Below, one piece after another: positions 10,901 to 19,240 of a stretch of 29,650 bases of DNA; the stretch's first letter is position 1; the number at the start of each line of letters is the position of its first letter. This DNA is from Ettlia oleoabundans (taxonomy: Eukaryota > Chlorophyta > Chlorophyceae > Chlamydomonadales), in assembly GCA_019693395.1 (NCBI GenBank), contig JAAMXP010003447.1:1-29650 (forward strand). The letters run 5' to 3'. The position numbers and the translations under genes are program-made. Below the pieces are notes generated by a model. It was not told the DNA's origin. It saw nothing but the letters and a program-made list of their open reading frames with translations, and ran no database searches.

Positions 10901-11114
10901 CGTTCAAGCACGCGCGGGGGCGCGCGGCGGCCGCTCTAACCTGCATTACAACTCCACCGCTAGTGGCATAAATCAGCGCGTCCCCGCTTTCGCTTCCAGC
11001 CAACAGGCAGGCCCCTTGCGGGTGCAGTTCCGCGCAGGCCAAGCTGCTAGCACTCTCAAGGCGCAACAACAGGGAGACCGCCGCCCGAGAAGCGGGTTCC
11101 GGCGTGAACGCCAT
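7949..11114 (-). CDS. KATNB1: Katanin p80 WD40 subunit B1
   Basis: Seven exons on the minus strand: 11114-10941, 10816-10684, 10526-9919, 9675-9492, 9375-8644, 8500-8299, 8099-7949, giving 727 aa. Katanin p80 targets and regulates the p60 AAA ATPase that severs microtubules at centrosomes, basal bodies and the cortex. Residues about 15-360 form WD40 repeats ending in WDV/WSL/WHV/WDM (for example LFVTCSLDRTIRVWDMD), followed by ADVQWSKVCAIRYTDGKCIG and YCVDLTKLKPF, which match the p80 region after the propeller. About 360-550 is a Pro/Ala/Ser-rich linker. About 550-727 is the con80 domain that binds p60: SLWREVQGAVRRGALREAL, DLSVAANVIE, LELCTAVLPLTGALLASG and a final helix ending RLKAL. The ATG at 11114 was chosen because upstream in-frame sequence offers only a TTG. 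A small coiled-coil gene lies 187 bases upstream on the same strand. Confidence 0.9.
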
Positions 11115-11301
11115 CGAAAGCGGCAGGTCAATATCGAAAACCCTCCCTTGGCGCCTGCGACACACTAGAATGGCGATGATATACAGGAGATAAACCAACA
11201 ATCGTGATATGGCTGCGAATGACGAGCGACATTGGACGTTTGGGCCATAGCATGCTCAGCGGGGAACACATCCGCTGGCCACCACTGTTGCAGCATGCCG
11301 G
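11115..11301 (-). other. Short head-to-tail gap between coiled-coil gene and katanin p80
   Basis: Only 187 bases separate the stop of the coiled-coil gene from the katanin ATG on the same strand. The gap must hold either a 3' UTR plus a promoter, or an inter-ORF spacer in a shared transcript. No minus-strand TGTAA (TTACA on plus) is present in it. Confidence 0.6.
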
Positions 11302-12154
11302 TTACTTTTCAGTACGGTGCTGTGTAGCATGCGCGCTGCCACTGCCACTACTGCTACCAATGCCGCCCTGCGTCTGCAGCGTGCCCAGCCAACCACCTGC
11401 CGTCTCCTGCAGCACCGCTAAACTGCCAGCCTCCATTTCAGCTACTGTTCGCTCTAGCCCTTGCAGCCGCTCAGCCAAGCTGCGGGGCATGGGAGGGCGC
11501 TTCCATTGCATGAGTATCATCACAATTCAACATGTGCATACAGGCTGACAAATTGAGTCAGCGACTGGGCAGCAGGAACATGGGGATAGCAGCCTGCCCT
11601 GCCACTGTCCTGCCTTCCATTCTAAATACATACAATGTGATCCTGCTGAAGAGCGGCAGCTTACCCGTCCAACTGCTGCAACACAGCAGCATCGCTTGCA
11701 GCCTGGTCAGTGGATGCAGAAGCACCTTGGAGCAGCGCAGCAGCAGCGATATTGCTCGTGCCACTGTCGACGTCGGCTGACGTAGCACGCTCTTGCGCCT
11801 GCTGCAGCACCCCCAACTGCTGGTGCAGCTGGTCGAGTCGCGCCCTGGCCTCGGGATCTTCACCTCCCTGGGCCGTCTCCATCTGGCATTGGCAATGGTG
11901 GGAAGGCAGGTAGGCAGGTGACTGGCGGCAGCCAAGCGGCAGCAACAGCGGTTGACAACCTTTATCTGCCAGACACGGCCGCACCCTCGGGTTGACAGCC
12001 TGCAAATCCTCAGTCGCGGCGTGCCCAGCAATACACGTGCTCTTACTTGGTGCAAAAGCTGCTGCAGAGCCTGCAACATGTCGGCTCCGCTCATGGCTTG
12101 TGGCACAGGACCCTTTGACGTAGCGCTGGGTACCCAGGCATCATGGACATGCAT
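11302..12154 (-). CDS. Small coiled-coil protein, function unknown
   Basis: Three exons: 12154-12047, 11882-11665, 11479-11302, with phases 0 and 2 that fit and give 167 aa. The protein opens MHVHDAWVPSATSKGP; a second ATG (MSGADML, residue 21) could also serve as start. The body is a set of heptad-like helices rich in Leu, Gln, Ala and Glu: ADMLQALQQLLHQMETAQ, ARARLDQLHQQLGVLQQAQ and LAERLQGLERTVAEMEAGSL. An Ala/Ser linker and a Gly/Ser tail ending HATQHRTEK complete it. No signal peptide or membrane span is seen. I do not recognise the family. The size and helices would suit a small adaptor of a larger complex, and its position directly upstream of katanin p80 hints at shared expression, but neither is shown. 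The upstream TMEM65 gene is divergent, 281 bases away. Confidence 0.7.
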
Positions 12155-12435
12155 GGGTTAGCCAGAAGAGCTTGTAGGAGCAAGGCCGACATGTCGCGAC
12201 ACGCCCGCCAGCTTGGCACTAAGTCAGGAGCAGGAACCGGGCTTAGATTGATTCATTTTGTTACGCAACCGCCTATCCAACATTCGCGAATAACCGGATC
12301 GTGCTGTTTGGCACCCTCTTGATTTGGTTTTGTCGCACGCGGCTTTGCTCCGCGGTAGGGCCCTTCTGTAGTTCAAGGAGGTCTGGGAAGCCCAGTGGAA
12401 GCTCAAGGCTAGCAGTAAGAGCCTCCTGCCAGCCG
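12155..12435. promoter_or_regulatory. Compact divergent promoter between coiled-coil gene and TMEM65
   Basis: The two start codons point away from each other with 281 bases between them, so this must hold both 5' UTRs and a likely shared bidirectional promoter. No TATA box or known motif stands out. The open frame running into TMEM65 from 12301 starts with GTG and is probably 5' UTR. Confidence 0.5.
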
Positions 12436-14589
12436 ATGCTGCGAGCCTTGGGCTCCAGCCGGCGCTGCAAGCGCCTTGTGGAGCTATCCAGCGGGCTGCA
12501 GGATACGTTGGTGAGGCTACGCGCCGCCAGCAGCTCCGCGGACGCAAAGGAAGGTCGCGGCGGTGGCAACGGCGGCAACTTCAGCAGCGGCAGTGGGAGC
12601 AGCGACAAAAGCACAAAATACGAGTCCACCACGCCGGATCGAGTAGCTAAGATACTGGCGCACAGCTTCCACATGTGAGAGGATGTTCGTTTATTGATTC
12701 AGCGCAGTGAATAGGCCTGCTGCCCGCACCCTGCTGCCGCTGCGGTGCCGGCTGCACCCTTGCACATGACCAACCGTTTCCCCATCTGCCTGCACCCTGT
12801 TGCTGCACAGGACTCCAAAGGACACAGCGGCCGCACTATGTCGGGAGCTGTCGGCGTTGGATCGCATACACCTGGTGCTGGCGCTGCAGCGCAGCGTGTC
12901 GAAGGAGCAGCTGCGGCAGGCGGAAACGCAGTATGTGGACGATTTGCTGAAGCAGGTCAAGCTGAGCGACAACAAGCAGCACAGCAAGCTGACGCGGTGG
13001 GTGGCATGGGCTTCAGCCTTGAAGGAACAGGGCGGGTTGGTAGTTACCGACAGTCGGGTGGGTGGCTGATGTGCGGGGGCCATACCATGCCCTGGTGTTG
13101 ACATCATTTGTTTCTGCCCATCTAGTTTGCCTTGATTACAAGCTTTAGTCCTGTTTGGTGCAGCCACGCTCGTCTCCAAACCATGCCCGTCTTCCAGCAT
13201 CTGTTGACACAGCTTCCGACCCCCGTCTTTTTCTCCTGGCACTGCCTTGGGAAAACGGCTCATGCAGGCAGCAGATTGAGAGCGCGGTGATGTTCCAGCG
13301 CTCGCTTCAAAAGTTCTCATCTGTTTCAGATGTGCCGCCCACCTGGCGCCAGCTAACATTGGTGGCCTTGGCCTCAGGGCTGCCCTTTGTGGCGTTTGGC
13401 ATGTTGGACAACGGAATCATGGTGCGAGTTCCAGCTGCAGTGGTCGGCTGTAGTGTTTTAGCTAGTTAGTGCCAGCCAGCTGCGTGGGTCATGGTGCGGT
13501 CCCAGCCGTAGTGATGAGCTGCAGTGGTCAGGGCTGGCTTGTACCAGTTGGCTGCCTGGGTGGCTGCCCGCTGAGAAGCGCCACAGCTGGCAATCCAACC
13601 TGCAAACTGAGGAGCGGCAGGGCAGCCCAACCTGGTACCTCGCTGCAGCGCTTAGCACTTTTCTCCCCACACGCGACATGTGCCCAACCGACGCTGCTCC
13701 GGCCGCTTTGCCCTTCGACCTTACCGCCTTCACGCTGTCCCTCGCCTGCAGCTTATAGCGGGCGAGCAGATAGACTCTGTGTTTGGTGCCAAGCTGGGGC
13801 TGACGATGATGGCTAGCGCCGGGCTGGGCAACCTTGTAGCTGATGTGGTGGGGGTGGGTGCCACACACACCGTGCAAGACTGGATCAAGGCCATGGGCGT
13901 GGTGAAGCCTCCCCGGCTAAGGTGCGGAGGCTGCAGATGGGTGCTGGGCTCGCTGGGTGCGGGGGCTGGGGGGGATGTTTGCTTTGTCTATCTTCGGGTT
14001 GCAAAGCTTGTATCTAAGAAACAGATTGGAATGATTCACCCAGTCAATGGACTCCGATTTCGAGTTCTTACTGGCTTTCTTGCCCGCTTGCGCTTTCTGC
14101 CCTGCCTGCAGCATGCTTCAGCAGCAGCAGCCGGCGGTCAAGGCCGCCACAATCTTGGGCGCTGCCCTGGGCGTGGCGGTCGGCTGCCTGGTTGGCATGA
14201 CGCCGCTCTTCTTCATGGAGCCTGGCTTCTTTGTGAGCGGCGGCGCTGCTGAGCTGGCAGCAAACACGGCAGCAGCATTTGGCGGCATAGCAGACTGCAC
14301 CGCGCTTGATGGCGCTGCGCAGGCGGCGGATGCAGCAGCAGCGGTGGCCAAAGGTGGCGGCAGCGCTGCGGCCTCTGCGGGGCAGGCGGCAGACGCAGCG
14401 CAATCTGCAGCGGCCTCTCTTGTTCCTTCCTCAAGCTTGTCCAGCAGCAGCGCTGCGGGAGAAGAAATTGCAACAGCAGCGGCGGCAACAGCTGCCATGT
14501 CGGCAGCCGGCGTGGCAGCGCCAGAGGCAGCAACAGCGGCTGATGTCGCGGCAAGGGTCGTGGCAGGCACTGACAGCAAACCCTGTTGA
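12436..14589 (+). CDS. TMEM65: TMEM65-family mitochondrial inner-membrane protein with Ala-rich tail
   Basis: Five exons: 12436-12674, 12811-12996, 13268-13421, 13752-13921, 14112-14589, giving 408 aa. In mammals TMEM65 is an inner mitochondrial membrane protein linked to mitochondrial Na+/Ca2+ exchange. Residues 1-30 (MLRALGSSRRCKRLVELSSG) are basic and suit mitochondrial import. The family domain covers about 80-290: KDTAAALCRELSALDRIHL, then three membrane segments: WRQLTLVALASGLPFVAFGM leading into LDNGIMLIAG; LGLTMMASAGLGNLVADVVG; and ILGAALGVAVGCLVGMTPLF. LDNGIM and ALGNLVxD-like motifs match TMEM65 closely. After the last segment about 120 residues are Ala-rich with Ser/Gly, absent from animal TMEM65. 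The start is the first ATG that opens into the presequence; upstream in-frame codons begin only with GTG. A glutamine run (MLQQQQ) precedes the third segment. Confidence 0.9.
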
Positions 14590-15418
14590 TCCCTCCGGCA
14601 CTAGCCCCGTTGCCAGTCACTTTCCATTTTTTAGTCGCCCGTTTTGTACTTTGCACTTCAGGATTGTTTCCATCGTACCTTGTTTCCGCTGCCCTTGTTG
14701 GCTCCGGCACCGCTTAGCACTCAATGAACCCTCGTCTTGCCGCCTCCGCTGCGGGCTGCAGCCCCTGCGGCATCTGCTGCTCGCCTTGCTTCCGCTTGCC
14801 TTGCTTCAGCTGCAAAACTCCTCTGATTCCCACCTGAGAGCCACTGTCTTTATCCACCTTTGAAAGGGAGCACCACCCAATTTTGTGAGCAGTTGATTGG
14901 AGCTGTCAATGGGTTGAGCGCAACCAAATGCCGGAGCTTTACACAAGGCAAAGGGCGATTGCCGCTTCAAGTATTTTTATTCCTCTGCATGCGAGGAGCA
15001 AGAGGGCAGAAGGAAGGCAGCATCTCAATCAAGGAACCTCTTGGCAGCACTCAGTTCCAAGTAACAAACGCCAAGTGACAAAATGAGGAAAAAAGACACA
15101 CGGTGGGTGTCGCGCAAGAATCAACCGGCAATCCAGAAAGCCGCGCTGTTATGCGATTTGCAGAAATCAAGCGAATAGAAAGTACTGTGACATGGATCAG
15201 GACCAAATGGTGGAATGGCGGGGTGCTTGGCAAAAGCAGAAAGAAATGCTCGAGTGCTCGGGAGGGCAAGGAGAGCGAGGTGATGGTTTATCGACTTGGA
15301 ATAAAACAGCACTTGGAAGGATAGACAAGTAACGGGGAAAAGACATTTATAAGAAGCACAATTGAACCACTGATGGCACGTTGCCTGCGCTGCTGCTGTA
15401 GCTAAGGCAGGCCCCGAC
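14590..15418. other. Tail-to-tail intergenic region between TMEM65 and YABBY-like gene
   Basis: About 830 bases with the two 3' UTRs. No coding signal is supported; open frames around 14860-15320 are short and resemble nothing known. The composition falls towards A and T between about 14870 and 15370. A minus-strand TGTAA is listed separately; no plus-strand TGTAA for TMEM65 was found. Confidence 0.55.
14939..14943 (-). terminator. Possible TGTAA polyadenylation signal of YABBY-like gene
   Basis: TTACA on the plus strand reads TGTAA on the minus strand, 476 bases past the stop of the YABBY-like gene. The orientation is right and algal 3' UTRs of this length are common, but a five-base match may be chance. 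Confidence 0.35.
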
Positions 15419-17994
15419 CTAGGTTTGTTGCCCCCCCTGGCGCTTCAGCTCAAAGGCCAGTACAGCCGCAGCCAAGGATGGGGGCGCAGAGGACGCCGCT
15501 GCCGCCCCTGCTGTTGCAGCGCGCTGGGCTGCCGCTGCCCCGGCTGCTGCCGCGGCAGCCCTTGCGGCTGCTTTACGTGGGGCACTTTCAGGCATTGTGG
15601 ACGGTTGCTGCTGCTGTCCGCGGGCACTGTTGGGCTGCTCATCACCAGGCGATGAGCACCCCGTGGTTGGGGCAGAAAGGGTGGGAGTGAGCAGGGCAAA
15701 GGCAGGATCTGATGGGCTGCTGGGGCTGGCGCCCCCGGCACCAAATGAAGCGGCCATGCCTCCAGCCGTGGCTGTAGTTCCTGCAGAGGCAATGGCACCA
15801 GCTGCAACGCCCCCAGCTGCCATACCCAGGTGTGCCTCAGCAGCTGCTGCTGCCCGTGCTTCCCCGCGGCTGTTGGGCATGGACCGCTGTCGCTTGGTTG
15901 TCCGTGCGGGTTTCTGTTGCTGCTGGTGCTGATGTTGACTGGCAAACGGGGATGGTGCAGTTGGTTCGGCTGTGCGCTTGTTCCAGCGCTGGGGCGGCTG
16001 ATGGTCCATTGCTTCAGGGGCAGCCAGCTGATGGTTTTGAGCTGCGGCTGATACTGCAGCTGGGTGCCCCGTGGGTTGCTCCCTGTTGGCGCCAACATTT
16101 AGGCCAGCGGTAGCAGGGCGATGGCTGTTTGCTTCATTCTGTGGCCCCGCCGCTGCCCCTGCACTTGTAACCACTCCAGCATTCGCCTCCGCCTCAGAAG
16201 CTGGTGCCAGCGACATGCTGCGGCAGCCGCTGAAGCTGGGCAGGGGCAAGGTGCTGGGCTGGGTGTGGGGCCGCAGCGAGGCCTGCTGCTGTTGGTGCTG
16301 CTGCTGCTGCTGCAGGAGCAGCGACTCTTGGGCAGTGAGGGTGGGCGGGCTGGGGCTGCCGGCAAGGGGTGAAAGGTCCAACTCTGCCAGCAGTTGGTCA
16401 AAGATATCTGCGCTGCCTGCTGGGCCTGCTGCCCTGGCCAGCTGGTGACCGCCCTGCTGCTCTGGCGCGAAAGACGCCGGCACCGGCGGCGGCGCAACCG
16501 TCATGCCCGCTGCCAGCCCCTGGCCGGAGTGAGCGGCGTGGTTGGCAGGCACCCCCAGTTGTTGCAGTTGCTGGCCCAGCGGGGCGTGCAGGTGATTGGG
16601 TGCAGCCGGCTGAAGAAGCTGGCCCTGCTGCTGCAAGGCAGCCATGTGTGCCGACAGGCTTGGCAGCGCCGAAGCGGGGGTGAAGGAGAGAGGCGCGATT
16701 GCCAGCTGTACCTGCTGTCCAGAAGCCTCCTGTAGCATTTCGGCGTGCTGCTGAGGGTGCTGCAGGTGCAGGTGCAGGTGCGGCTGGAGCTGCTGTTGTC
16801 GTGGCACTTGCGCAGCGATGGTACCGCCTGCCAGTGATCCAGCTGAAGCCACACCTTGCTGCTGCAAGAGCTGCTGCGGCGGCAGATGCTGTTGCAGCTG
16901 CAGTGGGTGCAACTGCAGGTGCTGCTGGTGGTGGGTGAGCGCAGCAGAGGCAGTGGCTGCACTGCCTGCCCCGCCCATGGCAGGAGGTGGTGCCATGCTG
17001 GCAGCAGCCCCTTGCCTGGACAGCTGGAGGATGGCTAGCTGCTGTTGCTGTGCCAGATGCACGTGCGCCTGTGTCTCCAGAACCTGGTGGGAATGCTGTG
17101 CTTGCTGTGCCGCCTGCATCTCCTGCCGCTGGTGCATCTCCAGCTGTTGCAGCAGGGAGAAGCTGCAGCCCCCAGCACCCACCTGCTGCTGCGCCGCTTT
17201 CTTTTGTCGCTGTGTGCCGCCAGCACCGCCGGGAGAATCAGCGCTGACGTGCCTGTCCTGCTCTGGCAGCTGTGCAGCACCGCTTAGATGCACGCCGCCC
17301 GCCGGCTGGGTGTGCTGCCCATTCAACGGAAAATTCTGCACTGGCGTAATTGGCTGGGGCCGCACGGCTGGCTGCCCACCCGCCTGCTGCAGCCCTTGCT
17401 GTGGATGGTGCAGCGCCATGTCATATTGAAGCGGCGACAGCTCCACCCTGAGGTTCCTGCGAAGCATGGTTGCAGGCAATACAAGGTAGTAGAGGCCGGG
17501 AGCCAAGCGCTTTGTAGGATCGAAGCAGGTGAGGTGATAAGGTCAGGGGGAATGAATAAGGCGTGACAATGATCTGGCACTCTTACCTAGCGCAATGGGC
17601 GCACTGCACCACCAGAACATTAGGTCGCTTCCTCAGCACCTCACCAGGGATGGGCACCTGCAGGTAGCAGCGAGGCAACGGCGGCCGCCGCGGCCGCTGG
17701 CACTGTCAGGGTCCAACAGTATGGCGGCCGACTCAATCACGATGTTCCACCACTTAACTCATTCGGCGCTGCTTTCACATCTGGAAGCGCTGCGCAGCGC
17801 GCCTGGCGTTGTAATCGCAGCTATGGTTGCAAGGTCAGTCTCAGGCTCACCAATAGGAGCGCCTTGCAGTCAGGGGCCTCGCATTCAACTCTAATGCATG
17901 GTGCAGGTCCTACTTTAGGCAGGGGAACGCCGCCGAGTTGAGCGGCCTCTGCACAGCCCCCACCCGCCGCACCGCGAACACCCCCTCCAATCAT
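15419..17994 (-). CDS. YABBY-like C2C2 zinc-finger protein with long Gln/Ala-rich tail
   Basis: Three exons on the minus strand: 17994-17851, 17657-17587, 17456-15419, giving 750 aa. The 5' end rests on an ATG with an in-frame stop upstream. Residues about 33-85 form a zinc finger: CIRVECEAPDC, KALLLVPIPGEVLRKRPN, VLVVQCAHC, then ARNLRVELSP. The likely ligands are two of C33/C38/C43 plus C67 and C70. The hydrophobic pattern between the Cys pairs, VxCxHC and the following NL resemble the N-terminal finger of plant YABBY transcription factors (CNFC ... VRCGHCTNLL) and, less closely, LSD1-type fingers. The remaining 660 residues are Gln/His/Ala/Pro-rich with a basic patch (PARTTKRQRSMPNSRGEAR, a possible nuclear signal). 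No clear YABBY HMG-like domain is seen. A transcription regulator is plausible. Exon 2 is only 71 bases and fixes the join; exon 3 starts after acceptor cttcgcag. Exon 1 is the least certain part. Confidence 0.72.
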
Positions 17995-19240
17995 CAGGGC
18001 AAAGGTATAAGTTGATCGGATTGGTATTTAGAGTTAAACCCAAACGCAGTATCTTCTGAATCTCCACAGGTCTTTCCAGCCGGGTGTCCGCGGCTGCCGC
18101 CGCCATGCTGCCGGCAGCTTCCCTCAGGGATAACCTATCAGGGTACACTGGGTCGAATTTCTTGCAGATGTTGTGTTCAATAAGCTTACCAGCAGAGAAA
18201 GATTTTGAAGCTGCTGGTATATACACATCAAACCTCGCAGCCAGCAAGCCCGCCCAGCACCAGTCATAACCCTAGCCATGAGTTGCCAGGGTATTGGTAA
18301 AGGGAGGCATTACTCGCAGTTTGTAACACCCATGTGTGCTTACTATGTGCCTATCCGCGTGTTGGTATGCCTGCTCAGCCAATAACCGCTAAATGTGACT
18401 GCACATGGCGAATCCACCTGGCATACACCCCCTGTGTTCGACCTGCCGCCGTTGGTGCCCAAGATGCAGATTGAGATTCAACCACATCGGCCATGCTGTA
18501 CTCTCTTACTATGAACGATGGCATGCTGCATGAGGAAGCTGTAAGCCGAAGGTTCAGTTGGTTGGAAGCGTTGAGTAGCGGCAGTTGCAAACAGGCAGTC
18601 GCTTGAAGCAAGTGCAGCCAGCTAGCCAACCAGGCAGGCTGGCCAGGCAGGCAGCCAGGCAGGCCAGCAGGCAGCTAAGCTGGCCAGGCAGGCAGGGTAA
18701 AGCGGGTGAGAGGGAATCCAAGCATCATGAAAGGGGGTAGCCTGGGCCTCAGGCATGTGGCGGGCAGGCGGACGGGTTGGCCAGTAGGGCAGGCAGGTGT
18801 GCGCTGGGCAGCAGGAGGGCATTGCACATTATGGGTGGGCATGTTCCTGCTGCTCCTTGACAATATATTAACGACTCAAGCTGCCCTTTCCAGAATGAGG
18901 TCAGAGTTTGTGCTTCCTATTACTATGAGAACGTTGACAAGTACATTCAACCGTGCAGATGAGAAGGGACACGGCCCGGAGCACAGGCGATGAAAGTAAG
19001 CGAAACCGCAAGATGGTGGCAAGTGCTGTGCTGTCAGAATCATGTCAGAAGCAGTTGACAGCTGAAAGAAAGGCCAACGTGCAGACGTCAAAGGGGTGAA
19101 GAAAGTCAAGCGAAGCAGGGACAGCACTGTCAAGGTAGACGCCTTCAAAGTGTTGCAGGCCAACAGCGCAGAAAGGGCAGGACAGTGCGTACCAGGTTCA
19201 ATCCACCTTAGCACTGCCGTGCTGCAGGTGTGGAGGTAGG
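17995..19240. other. Intergenic region: YABBY-like promoter side and SEC12 3' side
   Basis: About 1.25 kb between two minus-strand genes. The left part should hold the YABBY-like promoter and 5' UTR, the right part the SEC12 3' UTR. A minus-strand open frame (17915-18247) overlaps the start of the YABBY-like gene; it contains an internal ATG at 18106 but I could not join it in phase to that gene. A GCAGG-type repeat is listed separately. No TGTAA for SEC12 was found on its strand. Confidence 0.5.
18616..18697. repeat. Imperfect GCCAGGCAG-type tandem repeat
   Basis: About 80 bases made of interleaved units such as caggcaggctggccaggcag and gccaggcaggcc, with breaks. It reads as a degenerate tetranucleotide (CAGG)n array in the intergenic space. 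Similar shorter runs occur at 3778-3800, 4424-4440 and 2322-2338, suggesting a genome-wide simple repeat and not a mobile element. Confidence 0.75.

Noticed and set aside
17457..17506. Extension of YABBY-like exon 3 upstream to 17506 (LYYLVLPATMLRR)
   Set aside because: No acceptor fits the required phase there. The acceptor cttcgcag before 17456 joins in phase and gives CAHCARNLRVELSP, which matches YABBY-type fingers.
17915..18247. 110-codon minus-strand open frame overlapping the start of the YABBY-like gene
   Set aside because: It starts with TTG, ends in the YABBY-like first exon in another frame, and I could not find a donor that joins it in phase. It may still be 5' UTR or an upstream ORF.
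18616..18697. Repeat cluster considered as a mobile element end or CRISPR array
   Set aside because: Units are 4-9 bases, degenerate, without spacers, terminal inverted repeats or a target duplication; it is a simple repeat.
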